Shown: positions 8,801 to 19,440 of the stretch, piece after piece
How the letters are laid out: each line of letters begins with the position of its first letter
Numbering within the stretch: the stretch's first letter is position 1
Assembly: GCA_033239125.1 (NCBI GenBank)
Contig: BSWB01000005.1
Coordinates: 139,682,494-139,746,493, forward strand
Reading direction: 5' to 3'
DNA from: Fagopyrum homotropicum
Taxonomy: Eukaryota; Streptophyta; Magnoliopsida; Caryophyllales; Polygonaceae
DNA length: 64,000 nt
The notes under the pieces: model-generated
The model's database searches: none
Told to the model about the DNA's origin: nothing
Seen by the model: only the letters and a program-made list of their open reading frames with translations
Program-made: the position numbers and the translations under genes

Positions 8801-11796
8801 AATTCTTTCTCCTTTCTTTTTTCATTGGGTTTCGGAGATAGAAGTTGACGTCCGGAACGAAGAGAAACTGCATCAACTTCTGGTTCCTCCTCTTCACATA
8901 TATCGGCCCATGTGGCCATGCAACATTGAGCAACTTCATTGCCCCAAAATGTCTCATCTTCCGAAGGTTCTTCATTGCCATAAAATTTCTTTGGGACAAA
9001 ATCTTTTAAGGTAACCGGTACCCTCTCAGGTTGAACGTATTCTTCCTCAGAGTCAGAATTTGGCTTCTTTTCCTTCTTGTTTATCTTTTTTTTGTTTTTC
9101 TTGTTTTTCTTTTTCTCGGGTTTTCTTCCGATCATTCTAAACCCAGGAGAGATAGATTTTTGAGTGGCTTCTGGCCGAGTCTTTCGAGTTACACAAGTTT
9201 TCCACTCAAAATCACTATCAATGTCAGGATCATCATCATCTGAAAACAGATCTTCGATATCTGAGCATGTCATAATCTCATATAGAGTTGGGACCCCAGG
9301 ACCATCTCTTGGCATATCAGGGTATGCCCAAACAATGCGGATATCATTGCCACCATCTACTGAAAATTGTACAGGTATCGCCATCAGAGGTAAGGAAACC
9401 GTGGGAATACCCTCATCTTCATTTGACCCAGATGGTTCTTCGAGTGTATTTGGAGTCACCAAATTATCCGCATCCACTAAGGATGTAGTATTTGATGAAG
9501 CCTTTGGAGCTACCGAGTCTTCACCTTCAATCTCGATTTCTCCTTTGTTAATCATCCTCTCAATTATATCTTTGAAGACATAACAATCTTTGATAGGGTG
9601 ACTAACGATTTGGTGATAAGGACAATACTTTGGATCATTTGTCCTTCCAACTTCATTTGGCCTTTTTGACTCTGGAAGTGTAAGAAGCTTAGACGACATC
9701 AACTCATCAAAAATCCCTTGGACATCATCATCGTCAAAAGGATATTTTTTTTGTTTCCTTTCCTCAAGAGTGAGTCTTTTAATGACATCTTTACCTTTTC
9801 CTATATCTTGATTTTGGGAATTATTTCCTGTGAAGATTTTATTTCCGGGTTTAATAAAGGTTGCCATAGACTCTCCCTTTTTAAAAGGTCTTTTTCCATC
9901 ATCTCTTTTAAGTTCATTTGCTTGAGGACGATAGGTTTTTGCATCACGCCGAGCCAATTGTCGTTCAACATTACAAGCCTTTGAAACTAAGGCATCAAAA
10001 GAACGAGGCTCAGCACTACCAACATGCACTGCTAACTCAGGAATTAAGTTATTAGTACACATCTGGACACATGCCTCTTCACTTAGCTTTTCTGGGCATT
10101 GAAGTCTCAAGCTTCGCCATCTGGCGATAAAATCATTTGCAAGCTCATTTGACCTTTGAAAGGTATTAGCAAGATCCATAATGGATACCTTTGCCTTAGA
10201 GCTCACAAATTGAGCTAGGAATGCTCTTTGTAAATCATCCCATGTGTGGATTGATCCCGGTTGAAGTTGAGTATACCAAGTAAATGCCGATCCTTTTAAA
10301 GATTGGACAAATTGTCGGATCAACAAAGCATCACTCAATGCGGTCTCACCACATGCTGAGTAAAAATGAGCCAAATGCTCATGTGGTGATCCATGCATTC
10401 CATCAAACTTATCAAAAGTTGGTCTTTGATAACCGGGAGGGAATGGTATTGAATCATATTGGATCGGATATGGCTTTCTATACCCGAGTACTGGAGGGTT
10501 TTGTGACACTTGGAATTCTCGGATTCCTTGAGCAATCATCTCCCTTATCTCTTGTGGGGAAACGGACGAGCTACCGCCAAGACTTTCATCATTCGTCCTT
10601 ATTGGCTCATGTCGACTAGCATTCGCTTGGTTTTCAATTTGAGCCATAAGTGTAGCTATTTGAGCTTCTCTTGCGGCTAATGACCTTTGCAAGTCTTGAA
10701 GTTGTTCCTCAACACTTGTTGTTCCGGTCATAAAAACTTGCATGTTCTCAGATTCATCTTGGGTTACAACTCTCGTTGCTCCCTCCTTTGTAAGAACTTG
10801 TGGAAATTCCTCCTCTTGGAATAGTGAAGATAAATCTCCATACAAAGGAGAACTTGAGCTTTCTTCCGATTCTCGTTGTGGACTTGGTGGTTGTGAAGTT
10901 ACTTGAGCATAAGTCGTTGACTTAGCTTTTGACCTTGTAATTGGACCATCACAAGAAACAACTTGAGCCTCTTGCGAGACTGAGCTTTTAGAAACACGAA
11001 GACTTTTTTCTCTCTTTTGAGTTTTAGAAATTTCTTCAATCACTTCATTCTCATTTGAATTTTTCTTGGCCCGTGAGGGTTTGTTGATTTTAAGCTTTGC
11101 AGCTTTTGGCTGATTACCCTCCTCGGAATAAGAAGTCATGTAGACTTGCTCAAATTTGTCCAATGTAATAGGAATTGACCCTACAAGAATTTGCCTTGCT
11201 GTAGTCATTGAAAAATTATCCATTGCATGCTTTGAGTTTAAAAGCTCTTTTGCAGCTTCACAAAGGATTATGTTGGCTTGTTTTAGAGCCGATGAGGAAG
11301 CTAGTTTACGAAGCGGTCTAGTGTTACGATGGGAACCATTCTTGCGTCCCCTCCTTCTTCGAGACTTGTTCACCTTCTTAAGAGTGTTTTCAGCAGGAAT
11401 ACCAACGTGCACACCATTCTTCTTGATGATATGAATGATTGGCCTTGGGACAACCCTAGTAGAAGGCTTTGTGCCATTGAAGCTAGTAGAATTGTCATTT
11501 CCAACTTGAACATAAGCAGGTTTCTTGTTGTTGAACTTGTTGTTGGGCTTTATGCCCCCATGTCCCGAAAGAGCCATGGACGACTTCGGAGTTGCATGTT
11601 CCTCCAAACCTTGAAGACTCCTGAAAGAGTTCTCCAATGGGATTTCAGCATAGATTGCATTTGAAGCAATGTCAAAGACCACCTCAAATGACTTCCGGCG
11701 GAGCCATCGTCCTCCTTGAATGACGAAAGTATCCGGAAGTTCATTGAAGTTCACAATTGCCCTTGACACCATTTCCTTGCAATCAAATAAGATCAA
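5845..11796 (-). CDS. Gag-protease-reverse transcriptase polyprotein, Tat/Ogre-like, truncated
   Basis: Polyprotein of an LTR retrotransposon: Gag builds the particle, protease cuts the polyprotein, reverse transcriptase copies the RNA. The 1,983-residue frame shows a long basic N-terminal region (1-430), a coiled-coil-like stretch before the gag core (about 455-625), a Cys/His motif CPYHQIVSHPIKDC (near 724), a Lys-rich linker, an aspartic protease site DCGSAVN (Asp1156; relatives usually have Ser or Thr next to the Asp), and a full RT with RICVDFRDLN and YVDD (1794-1797). It breaks off early in RNase H. The last eleven residues (TTTKLGFYSIN) and the stop come from the CACTA terminal inverted repeat, so the natural C-terminus is lost. 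The first ATG (11796) lies about 42 bases after the primer site; a second Met at residue 9 could equally be the start. Domain calls are sure; activity is unlikely without RNase H and integrase. Confidence 0.88.
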   Translation of the reverse strand: MILFDCKEMVSRAIVNFNELPDTFVIQGGRWLRRKSFEVVFDIASNAIYAEIPLENSFRSLQGLEEHATPKSSMALSGHGGIKPNNKFNNKKPAYVQVGNDNSTSFNGTKPSTRVVPRPIIHIIKKNGVHVGIPAENTLKKVNKSRRRRGRKNGSHRNTRPLRKLASSSALKQANIILCEAAKELLNSKHAMDNFSMTTARQILVGSIPITLDKFEQVYMTSYSEEGNQPKAAKLKINKPSRAKKNSNENEVIEEISKTQKREKSLRVSKSSVSQEAQVVSCDGPITRSKAKSTTYAQVTSQPPSPQRESEESSSSPLYGDLSSLFQEEEFPQVLTKEGATRVVTQDESENMQVFMTGTTSVEEQLQDLQRSLAAREAQIATLMAQIENQANASRHEPIRTNDESLGGSSSVSPQEIREMIAQGIREFQVSQNPPVLGYRKPYPIQYDSIPFPPGYQRPTFDKFDGMHGSPHEHLAHFYSACGETALSDALLIRQFVQSLKGSAFTWYTQLQPGSIHTWDDLQRAFLAQFVSSKAKVSIMDLANTFQRSNELANDFIARWRSLRLQCPEKLSEEACVQMCTNNLIPELAVHVGSAEPRSFDALVSKACNVERQLARRDAKTYRPQANELKRDDGKRPFKKGESMATFIKPGNKIFTGNNSQNQDIGKGKDVIKRLTLEERKQKKYPFDDDDVQGIFDELMSSKLLTLPESKRPNEVGRTNDPKYCPYHQIVSHPIKDCYVFKDIIERMINKGEIEIEGEDSVAPKASSNTTSLVDADNLVTPNTLEEPSGSNEDEGIPTVSLPLMAIPVQFSVDGGNDIRIVWAYPDMPRDGPGVPTLYEIMTCSDIEDLFSDDDDPDIDSDFEWKTCVTRKTRPEATQKSISPGFRMIGRKPEKKKNKKNKKKINKKEKKPNSDSEEEYVQPERVPVTLKDFVPKKFYGNEEPSEDETFWGNEVAQCCMATWADICEEEEPEVDAVSLRSGRQLLSPKPNEKRKEKELISNEHSKVTNFDERLDKETSQLPHKNVEDIEVLQKESTSRVPVSLHKAPYKEKVKYDVISHLKRIPARLSVFDALQMSNELRKALIQALMDPDDYKDQIEMVEVNDVSLSPSTQCASCMACITFSDEDLQLGNEYHNRPLYVTGTIGDTKVNRILLDCGSAVNLLPLRILRTMGLTTAHLSPTLLTIQGFNQVGQKAMGTIALQIVLDNLYKDALFHVIDADTSYNALLGRPWLHASKSIVSTLHQCLKYTDDNGNERIIRGDPNPFHGESVNYADAKFYKAVSFNSNMPIEVVNGKNTKNVHQAPKFSLNGKNEKGDPCSKVLFKYTPKDRRKAGQKPLNSVEKVMNSLMTSYTFPLRKIDQSIPKMTLVIKRSFGVKTSDNRRVVSRVEANNPPSKSLSKKLNKKFKVKVKNSNLLSKNKAPYIPYNEDDIEKLKVSHEGGILTASFEEPMTLTPEEQSLFLDDKASTSRITVFDRLETSSTSGETRASVFQRLEYVDRRKNKSKQIKKWRINKKKKKAKLLVQKPNEDFMNAEVEEVNMVFVDIEEDSQDFINIVQLAPIEMEDGGQATVDDLQEINIGTLECPKPVLVSALLTNEEKTTYEELLNEYKDVFAWGYQDMPGLDPEVEMHKLAISEEKKPVKQAQHHFRPELIVQINIEVKKLIETGFIREVQYPIWLANIVPVRKKNGQLRICVDFRDLNEACPKDEFPLPITELLVDATTGFKALSFMDGFSGYNQIKIDPHDEELTAFRTPQGTYCYTVMPFGLKNAGATYQRAMTIIFRDFLHNTIECYVDDLVVKTKEREDHPNDLRKVFERLRKHQLKMNPLKCAFGVTSGKFLGFIVRGRGIEIDPDKIKAVMNMPPPKNLRELRGLQGKLSYIRRFISNLTGRCQPFLRLMKKDTPFIWDQSCQNALNSIKKYMMNPPILMAPISRKPLILYTAALERSLGAMLAQNNDEGKENAFYYISRTFTTTKLGFYSIN

Positions 11797-11837
11797 ACAT
11801 TAGTATATGTATAACTTAGAGATGAAAAGAAAGAAAA

Positions 11838-11856
11838 GGTCCCACTGGGCGTGCCA
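11838..11856 (-). promoter_or_regulatory. Primer binding site of the Tat/Ogre-like element
   Basis: On the minus strand TGGCACGCCCAGTGGGACC follows the LTR edge by a few bases. The TGGCRC start and position between LTR and gag are those of a tRNA-complementary primer site. It differs from the iMet-type site (TGGTATCAGAGC) of the other LTR elements here. The exact tRNA is not assigned. Confidence 0.65.
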
Positions 11857-12055
11857 AAAATATGTTGAGTAAAAATGTACACAAATTTACCGAACACCTT
11901 TTAAGTTTTATTCGAATACAAATTTACAAAACACATTTTATTTATTTATTTTATTTGAGTTCGACCCTCTCTTTTTGATCTTTTGATTCTAAGTTATATA
12001 AATACCGATATTTGGTTTGTTTTGGTGATTTGGGCTGCATCCGTTTTGAGACGGG

Positions 12056-13160
12056 TTGCCTACGTACCTCGTTAAAGAGGATCAAGCCTCACGTAGTTCC
12101 GTGCGGTGTTTTCATGCATCAGAGAATCAAAGTCCAAACCCACCTTCTAGGAAGGGTTGCCTAGTCGATGATTCAACTATCATTTGCATGGTATTTATAT
12201 CTCGATCATGCATCATAAGATTAAATTAAACCCACCTTCTAGGAAGGGTTGCTTAATTCATCCCGCTATCACGCGCATGATCAAAATTAGTGAGAGGTTA
12301 TTTTATTTTATTTTATTTTAAAACTTGTGACTGAATTCGGTTCTTAATTTACCAAATTTCCTACGTATCCTTTATTAGGAATCAAGTCGTACGTAGTTCT
12401 TAAAGGGATATATAAAGAATTTAATTTTATGACTTTCGTTTGATATAAAGTCAAAAGTATATTTTGTGATTGAATTTAATACGTATTTGTTTTGTATCAA
12501 ATTTCCTACGTATCCGTAAAAATAAACGGAATCAAATCATACGTAGTTCTTTTTAAAAGAACAAATTTGTACATACTTTTCTTGACTTTAGTTTTGTATG
12601 AAAGTCATTTTTGTTTAGCGGTTGAACTCGATAATTTATTAATCGAGTTTCCTACGTACTCTTTTACAAGAGATCAAACCACCCGTAGTTTGTTTGGCAA
12701 ATTTTGATTTTTTTAAGTCCAAGGTTTGAATTTAATTATACTTTACTTGGACGGGTCGACTGAATCCAATTTAATTTGAGATCGGATTTCCTACGTAACT
12801 CAGAACGAGTATCAAGTCATAACGTAGTTCTACCATGAAAGATAATTTGGATTTGATTTGCGACTGTACCCGATAATATTTTTTAAACTTAGTACCGGGT
12901 TACCTACGTAGCCATTATTTGAGTGGCGCAAGTCCTTACGTAGTTCTAAATAAAAAGACGTATGGTCTGGATTTTTGATTTGTGGTTAAACTCGATAAGC
13001 GGATGCTTTATATCGAGTTTAGAAAACTTGGTGTCTTTTCATTTTACGTCCAAGATTTAATTCAAAATATACTTTACTTAGACGGGTCGACTGAATCCAA
13101 TTTAATTTAAGATCGGATTTCCTACGTAACTCAGAACGAGTATCAAGTCATAACGTAGTT
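12056..13160 (-). repeat. Array of seven CTACGTA...TACGTAG hairpin units in the LTR
   Basis: Seven units share outer arms CTACGTA and (T)ACGTAG around a spacer AATCAAGTC, and each has a different but self-complementary inner stem: CCTC/GAGG (12067-12080), TCCT/AGGA (12368-12380), TCCGT/ACGGA (12513-12530), CTCTT/AAGAG (12659-12672), ACTC/GAGT (12798-12810), GCCA/TGGC (12911-12927), ACTC/GAGT (13129-13141). Two more foldbacks with arms AACCC/GGGTT and CCTT/AAGG lie at 12137-12158 and 12228-12250. Spacing is irregular (about 110-300 bp). The outer arms of units 1 and 4 carry mismatches, and units 5 and 7 carry an extra A. Confidence 0.85.
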
Positions 13161-14472
13161 CTATATATGAAATTTGTTTTATTTGACCATAAATATATTT
13201 TCATATTTATAAAACATTTTCTTTACGGGTCACTTTTGCAAAGAAAATATTTTATTGGTCATTATTTACAAAACTTGTTTTTATGGGTCCATTTTGTAAA
13301 TAAACCAAATTTAAATTTTTTTAAAAAAAGTGAAACTTTCCATTAGCCCTGCGTATTGCAGATGTAGGCTACAACTTTACTCTCTTTCAATTTTATTTTT
13401 CTTTTATTTTTAATGGTTTGTCATCATTACTCTATTCAACTCTCAATATACGCATGATATATATATATACTTTTGTTTTCCCTTTTTTTTTGTTTCTTTT
13501 TTACTTTACTCTTTTCTTTTCTTCTCTCTCTCCTTTACTTTAATTTATTCTAATTCTTCTTCCGATGCCTTTTTTTTCATTTGGTATTCTGCAGGAGTGG
13601 ATAGATGAAGCCAACAATGGAGATCGACAGTGAAGACCCATTTTCGGCTCCGATGACATCAAGAGCAGTATGATGAGAGTCATGGTTAAAGAAGGATCGG
13701 AAATTAGCCTAAGTGAAGGAATCACGGGATGGGCACACAGTTTTGAAGGATGAAGATAAAGGGAAATCGGGATTCGATTATAGCTCGATTGATGCATCGA
13801 AGACAAGAACCGAAGAAGACAAACAAAGCTATAACGATTCAGGTTGCAAACTCGTTTTTAATCTCAATTTTGAGAACATTTTATGACTTGATTTTGCATT
13901 TCATTGTGCTTTCCCAAATCGAATTGATTTAATCCTGTTTTTTTTTTTCCTTTTGATTTGTAGATGCACAATGTTCTTCTCTGTTGTTTTTTTTTTTGCT
14001 GAATCTTGATAGTCTTGTGTGTACACGTTTTGTGTATTCTTTTGCAGGATACGGTTTCTTTCCTTTACAACCATTCTCGATCTTATGCTTTTAACAAAAT
14101 TGAGGCCAAATGGCTCAGTTGTAGCATCGGAATCGATCGATTCCAAATGACTACATATTTGCAGCGGAAAATCAATCGATTTCAACCCATTGCGAGTGTT
14201 TGTGTGTAGTGATCGAAAGTATGCACTTCCAAACCAACTACGATTTTAGGGGAGAGATCGAATCTGTTTTGATGGATATTTGTTTTGCGGCTTTCATATG
14301 CAGAGGGTTGAAGGAAATGAAGAAGAAGGAAGAATGATTTCTGTAAAATCATTTACAAAAATGGATTTTTTGGTTTCTACCTCTTCTTTCTTTCTCTGTA
14401 TCTTCCTTATGTGGTAAGCGTTTGATTTTTACAGCTTCACGTTCAAAACAAAAAAAACATGAAGGAGATATT

Positions 14473-14483
14473 CGCTTTTTATA
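14473..14483 (-). promoter_or_regulatory. Candidate TATA box of the Tat/Ogre-like LTR
   Basis: Minus-strand TATAAAAAGCG, the best TATA match in the LTR, correctly oriented toward gag. Transcription would then begin near 14445, leaving a leader of about 2.6 kb including the hairpin array. Inference from sequence only. Confidence 0.4.
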
Positions 14484-14950
14484 CAGAAGAGTGGAGAGAT
14501 TCATGGGGGGTTTAAAGGGGTTATTTTGTTAACTCCCCACTAACCCACCACTTGTATTATTATTTTTATTAATTTTAGAGAAATTTATTTCTCTCATTTG
14601 TTGCAGATTTGAGGATTGAACGTGTTTTCAAATACACTCCTTTATAATTGTTTTATTTATTTAAATTTAGTCTTTTTAGCTAATTTATATAAATAATTAG
14701 CATTTGGACTAAATATGTTATGGGTAAAATCCCAAACAATCTTGGATTTATCTAATATTATTAGATTAATGAGAATCATATTAACAAACATGATTGCTAT
14801 ATTTTTGGAAGCCCAATTTCAAATTAGCTTTATGCTAAATTTTAAGAAATTAATCAAATGTTTAAAATATGATTAATTTCCTGAGATTTTATATAAGATG
14901 ATAAGAATTCATAAAATTTTACCCCAAACACACGCTAATGATACTTATTT

Positions 14951-15608
14951 TGTGACACGAGGGATTCCCAAACCTCGCCTCCGCCCCCGTGTAACCATCA
15001 GGAATGGATCCGATGCATCTCACCTTGTACCTGCCTGGTCTGGGTATAGAGAACCTCCCAGTCTCCTGTCAGAGCTGGGCAGTGATGTCACGGCCCGTTA
15101 TACATACACTTGGGCCTTAAACGTAATAATAACAGTCGTCCTAGCAAGTTATTATTATTAAAACACGCACATAGCACACACAACCACTATCACTCAACTA
15201 ATATCCAGAAACTGGCTAAGTAAGTCGCAAGGACTTACCTGAGTCAAAATACACTCTAACACGCCTCAAACAGTCCATACTCGTGGTAACTCAAACGCCT
15301 GCCATTTAAGGCATGTATATCAAAATCACATCTCGACGTCCAACCTCATGCGAAAGAATTACGGAAAAAGCTCTCTTATGGTAAAAGACCATTTCACCCT
15401 TGGTATCGTAATTTCTCGAAGTTTAATTTAGAAAAGTATCAATTCCCTTTGATAGTTATACCAGTTATAAGTTACACTCTAAAACCTTTTTAAGAACCAA
15501 AATCCTTCTTACTTTCATATTATTACTTTACTCTTCCCAAACGTATGTATACCTAGGTACCTACTTTAACTTTTACCTCCATTTCATATTAAAACCGTAA
15601 CCATTCGG

Positions 15609-15645
<37 letters not shown>

Positions 15646-17020
15646 CTACATACTTGATATTTTCCAACTCACATTCATATGAGTAGATTTATATATATCG
15701 ATCTACATGTATAGCTTTAAGTCACTTATGTACCATTTTATTTTCATATAATATATATATATATATATATACACGTATATTTTATACTCGGCATACACAG
15801 TGTAAGAAAACCGATTCAATAGAACAGAGAAGACAACATAAGAGTGGTGGTGGTGATAACAGGGAAGTAGCTTCAGTCAGTGGTTTATATAAGAGTGTAA
15901 AGGACACAAATAGGAACAAGGATCTCGTACTGCAATCGTATGAAAGCACAGGGCGGAATTAAAAACAACTTGCGGACCAATTTCATGTTATGCCAATTGT
16001 ATATATATATATACATTTCACAGTGTATACAACTCATCAGTAACAACAACTGGACTGACCTAGTCCTGAGAAGTGCTACGCTGGTCCCGGTTGCAACGGA
16101 GTGCGGCGTCGGCACAGGGTACGGAAACAACAGGAAGGCGGCGGCTCACTGGCGGAAGGTCTGGCCTGGTGGTCGACCGAATCCGACGGCGGCAGGCTGG
16201 GTGGTGTGGCGTGGCTACAGACGGTAGAGAGGCGGCGGAGTCAGCGTCCCCGGATCGAAACAGAAGGTGCGGGAGAAGGAAGACGGAAAGAAGGGGCCAG
16301 GGTCTTACCGGTTCCCTGCGGCGGACGGCGGAAGGCGCACAGACTCGTGGCAGCAGCGGTGGCGGACGGAGCAGCGGTGGTCCGGTTGCAACGGTGCGGA
16401 GCTGCGGTGTTACAGTCCGCTGGAAGGTCACAGGCGCCGAACTGCAGTCGAAGGTGGGGAAGACTTGGCTTGCCACCGGGTGCTATGCTGGTCCAGGCGG
16501 CGCGGCGGCGGCACAGGGGAGGGAAGGTGGAGGCGGTGCTTGTCTCCGGTCGAAGGGAGGTTGCTGCTTCGGTTGTTTGCGAGAGGAAAGGCAGGAGCGG
16601 CAGACAAGCGTGAGATAGGTTAGAATTAGGGTTAAATTAGATTAGTTTAATTAGGTTAATTTTAATTAGTTTAGGGTTAAATGATGGGCTTAGTAAGTGG
16701 GCTGATGGCTTGGGCCTAGGATTGGCCCAATTGAGCGGTGATCTCATGAGATCGAAAGCGGAACTCGTACCTCGTTAATTATGTGTGGAAATTATATAAT
16801 ACGGAAATTAAATTCCGTATTATCTAATTTATTATTATTTTTAATTTAGGGTGCGTATTTAATTCCGGTTACAAGGTCTCATCATTTTATGTGACTTAAA
16901 GTCCTATAAAATAATAATATTTAAACTCGTTTTATTTAATTTTATTTATTATTTTCGGTTGTCGCATCAGAATTTGGTTAGTTGCAGTTTACCGGAACTT
17001 TAAAATTTTCGGTTGTTACA
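14951..17020 (-). repeat. Truncated Tekay-type LTR, minus strand
   Basis: On the minus strand it begins TGTAACAACCGAAAATTTT at 17020, matching the start of the complete Tekay LTR at 54355, then a CCGTATTAT promoter-like stretch, a GC-rich leader part (about 16620-16070), TA microsatellites (about 15615-15645, 15750-15772) and the donor hairpin block GTAAGTCC-TTG-CGACTTAC (15238-15220). It stops near 14951, before the expected LTR end (...GTGTTACA), so about the last 300-400 bp are missing. No primer site or internal region follows. ORFs in the GC-rich part are not genes. Confidence 0.75.
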
Positions 17021-17021
17021 A

Positions 17022-17512
17022 TGATGGAGGAAAGAGTAGTCACACGTTAATCATAAATGTACAAAAGTTGAAAATGAAAAAGTTTACCTAATTCCTTTAA
17101 TAAATTGGTTATATTTAATATTTTTTTTTTATAAAAATCACATTTTATAAGAAGTTATCTTTTAAAAAAGAAAGAATTGGGTGAGGTAAACTCCTTTTAT
17201 GGGCTTTTGTTTTGTAAATCTTCTAATTTTTATCACTCTAATTTTTACTTAATGAGTTTATGCTATGGGTAATTCTAATAACGTAATAGTGGTAAAAGAC
17301 CTAATTAGTTATTTTACCCTTTGAAAAATTCTTATAAATGTCCCCATATTATAAAGTATATTGCGCCAAATTGACTTTTATTGTTTATATTAATATTTGG
17401 TAATATGTTATAATATTTTGACATAATATATCATTATAATAGTTAATTAATTAATAATTTTGTAAAAATATATTTTTTTTACAAAAATCAATATAAGATA
17501 TATCAACTAACT
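17022..17512. repeat. Helitron-derived block, first copy
   Basis: This stretch is nearly identical to 18077-18539 (the second copy has a deletion of about 30 bp) and related to 49385-49740. It directly abuts the Tekay LTR. It is AT-rich, with no coding content, and is best read as a fragment of the same Helitron-like family. Confidence 0.75.
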
Positions 17513-17694
17513 TTTGGGATAAAGATAAATTCATTTTTTAGAAAAATAATTATTTTAAAATTTAATAATTAAGTATAATAAGGTATTCCGCACAATATGA
17601 TGTAATATTTATTGGAATTGTAAGATATATCAACTAACTTTTTTTTTTTGAAGGGGTTGTTGAATTTGTTCTTTGAAAAAAACAAAACAGGCTG

Positions 17695-17814
17695 CCCGCT
17701 TAGGTACCCGACCCGGACTACCGGGCGGGTACAGATCCGGCCCGGATAAACGGACAAAATATTTACAAAGCCTGGTCCGGATTCGGCCCGAACCCGGAAA
17801 GTATCACACCTCTA
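17695..17814. mobile_element. hAT-type MITE fragment (CCCGG-rich)
   Basis: A GC-rich island of CCCGG/CCGGGT words ends with CACACCTCTA, the complement of TAGAGGTGTG, matching the TAGAGGTGT terminus of the hAT element at 31129. The opposite end and target duplication are not clear, so this is probably a truncated copy. Confidence 0.45.
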
Positions 17815-18599
17815 GCTGTCCTATGTAGTACATTGTTCAAATATATTTTAAAAGAGCTCCTAACCTCCCAAATTTTGAGAATTGGGGTGTTACACTCCAT
17901 TTCAAAATATAACTTCCACATCGTGTGACGTCATTGTCAATATATACTACTTTAGTATAATTTAGTTTGAATACCCGCACCTTGTGTGGGGTTCAACCGT
18001 AATAACATTGCCAATATTTATAAATTAAAATGAATGTTTAATAATATAAATAAAGATTGAATTGTGGTTCTAGTGGATGATGGAGGAAAGAGTAGTCACA
18101 CGTTAATCATAAATGTACAAAAGTTGAAAATGAAAAAGTTTACCTAATTCCTTTAATAAATTGGTTATATTTAGTTTTTTTTTTATAAAAAAAGAAAGAA
18201 TTAGGTGAGGTAGACTCCTTTTATGGGCTTTTGTTTTGTAAATATTCTAATTTTTATCACTCTAATTTTTACATAATGAGTTTATGTTATGGGTACTCTT
18301 AATAGCGTAATAGTGGTAAAAGATCTAATTAGTTATTTTACCCATTGAAAAATTCTTATAAATGTCCCCATATTATGAAGTATATTGCGCCAAATTGACT
18401 TACTTTTATTGTTTATATTAATATTTGGTAATATGTTATAATATTTTGACATAATATATCATTATAGTAGTTAATTAATTAATAATTTTGTAAAAATATA
18501 TTTTTTTTACAAAAATCAATATAAGATATATCAACTAACGGCTGGCTTACCCCATATTATAAAGTATATTGCGCCAAGTCATCGACAGAACTAACGGCT

Positions 18600-19440
18600 G
18601 GCTTACCCTTCTCCTTCAATTTCAGACTCGATCACGTGTGCAGTGGTGTTGGTAGTTCCCTGGTTGTAGTATCCACGAGCTTGACGGATCAGCGCCTGTG
18701 TAAATGGGTATGTTGTCTTTGCTGAGAATTGTGGGTGAGGAGGAACTAGGAAGTGATGCCGCCCTACTTGCACCAGCCTTGGCTTGCTTCCCAGAGTACA
18801 CGAATGAGGGATCCTCCTCGACGCCTGCTATATACCCACAGCAGAAACCAAACACGACAGATGTTGTCGCTAGCGTGCCAGATCGAAGGCCCTGGAGTCT
18901 GCACTGGGTAGCCTTGGTCAGTAGAAGGCAACGTAATGGAAGAGGATAAGAAAGGTAGAAGAGTCAGTTGCAAGAGGAGGAGAGAGGGAGGTTAGGGTTT
19001 AGAGAGGATGTTGTAGACGTGAAAGAGGGGGAGGTACATACCTCCAATGCAGAAGAACGTATCCCTCTTTTGCTGCATATGGGAGGTCTACTGTGGATGG
19101 AAGGTAGAAGAGTGGTATAGGTGGACGTGAAGGAGGTTAGATGCAGGCTTCCTATGCAAGCTTGGAAATGAGGAAAATGCAAGGAGTATACGCTTGCCTT
19201 CCTGAGTTTCTGAGCGAGGAAAGTGGATCAAAGACTGCGTGAAGGAGGGTTTGTCTTGGGCTGGGCTTCTCTCATGTTGGCCAGCAAGGTGGAACGCCAA
19301 GAGCAGTCCAAGGAGGCCGGTGGCTGCGTGAATGGGCCTTGTCATGGCTTAGTCAAGAGCTGCCTTCTCAAATTTTTATCCAAATCTAGTCTTGCAAGAG
19401 TTAAATCTAAGGAGGAGGATGGATGTATTTTATGTGGGTA
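18600..19440. other. Unidentified captured, gene-like segment
   Basis: About 840 bp of balanced base composition inside AT-rich Helitron sequence, with overlapping ORFs on both strands (for example minus-strand 18855-18622). The related copy at 49280 lacks it, so it is an insertion or capture. A 14-base phrase (ctaacggctggctt) is repeated at its left edge (about 18535 and 18592). I recognise no protein domain and cannot give an orientation. Confidence 0.4.

Larger units (their letters stand above)
5882..14950 (-). mobile_element. Tat/Ogre-like Ty3/gypsy retrotransposon, 3' part cut off by CACTA
   Basis: Reading on the minus strand: long LTR (14950 or beyond down to 11863), primer site (about 11856-11838), then one long gag-protease-RT frame from 11796 that runs into the CACTA end at 5881. 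The rest of RNase H, integrase and the 3' LTR would lie beyond the CACTA, left of the window. The Tat/Ogre assignment rests on the long region before the gag core, the CPYH...H...C motif, the protease LLDCGSAVN and the RT motif YVDDLVVKT. The frame has no stop over 1,970 codons, so the copy was young when the CACTA arrived. Confidence 0.8.
11863..14950 (-). repeat. 5' LTR of the Tat/Ogre-like element (outer end uncertain)
   Basis: On the minus strand the LTR ends ...ACTCAACA at 11863, just before the primer site. The outer end is not defined: the sequence continues at least to 14950, where a truncated Tekay LTR begins. A TATAAAAAG box on the minus strand at 14483-14473 fits a promoter there. 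The part from 13160 to 12056 holds a hairpin repeat array (separate entry). 13340-14600 has exon-like patches and pyrimidine tracts but no recognisable gene; its small ORFs show no known domain. Confidence 0.6.

Noticed and set aside
6584..11664. Plus-strand ORFs of 60-139 codons
   Set aside because: They are antisense shadows of the Tat/Ogre gag-pro-RT frame.
12056..13160. Possible CRISPR-like array of palindromic repeats
   Set aside because: Units are imperfect and irregularly spaced, with no constant-length spacers, in a plant LTR; it is a hairpin repeat array.
16060..16623. Four overlapping ORFs of 118-181 codons on both strands
   Set aside because: They lie in the GC-rich leader of a minus-strand Tekay LTR. 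High GC keeps all frames open, and there is no known domain.
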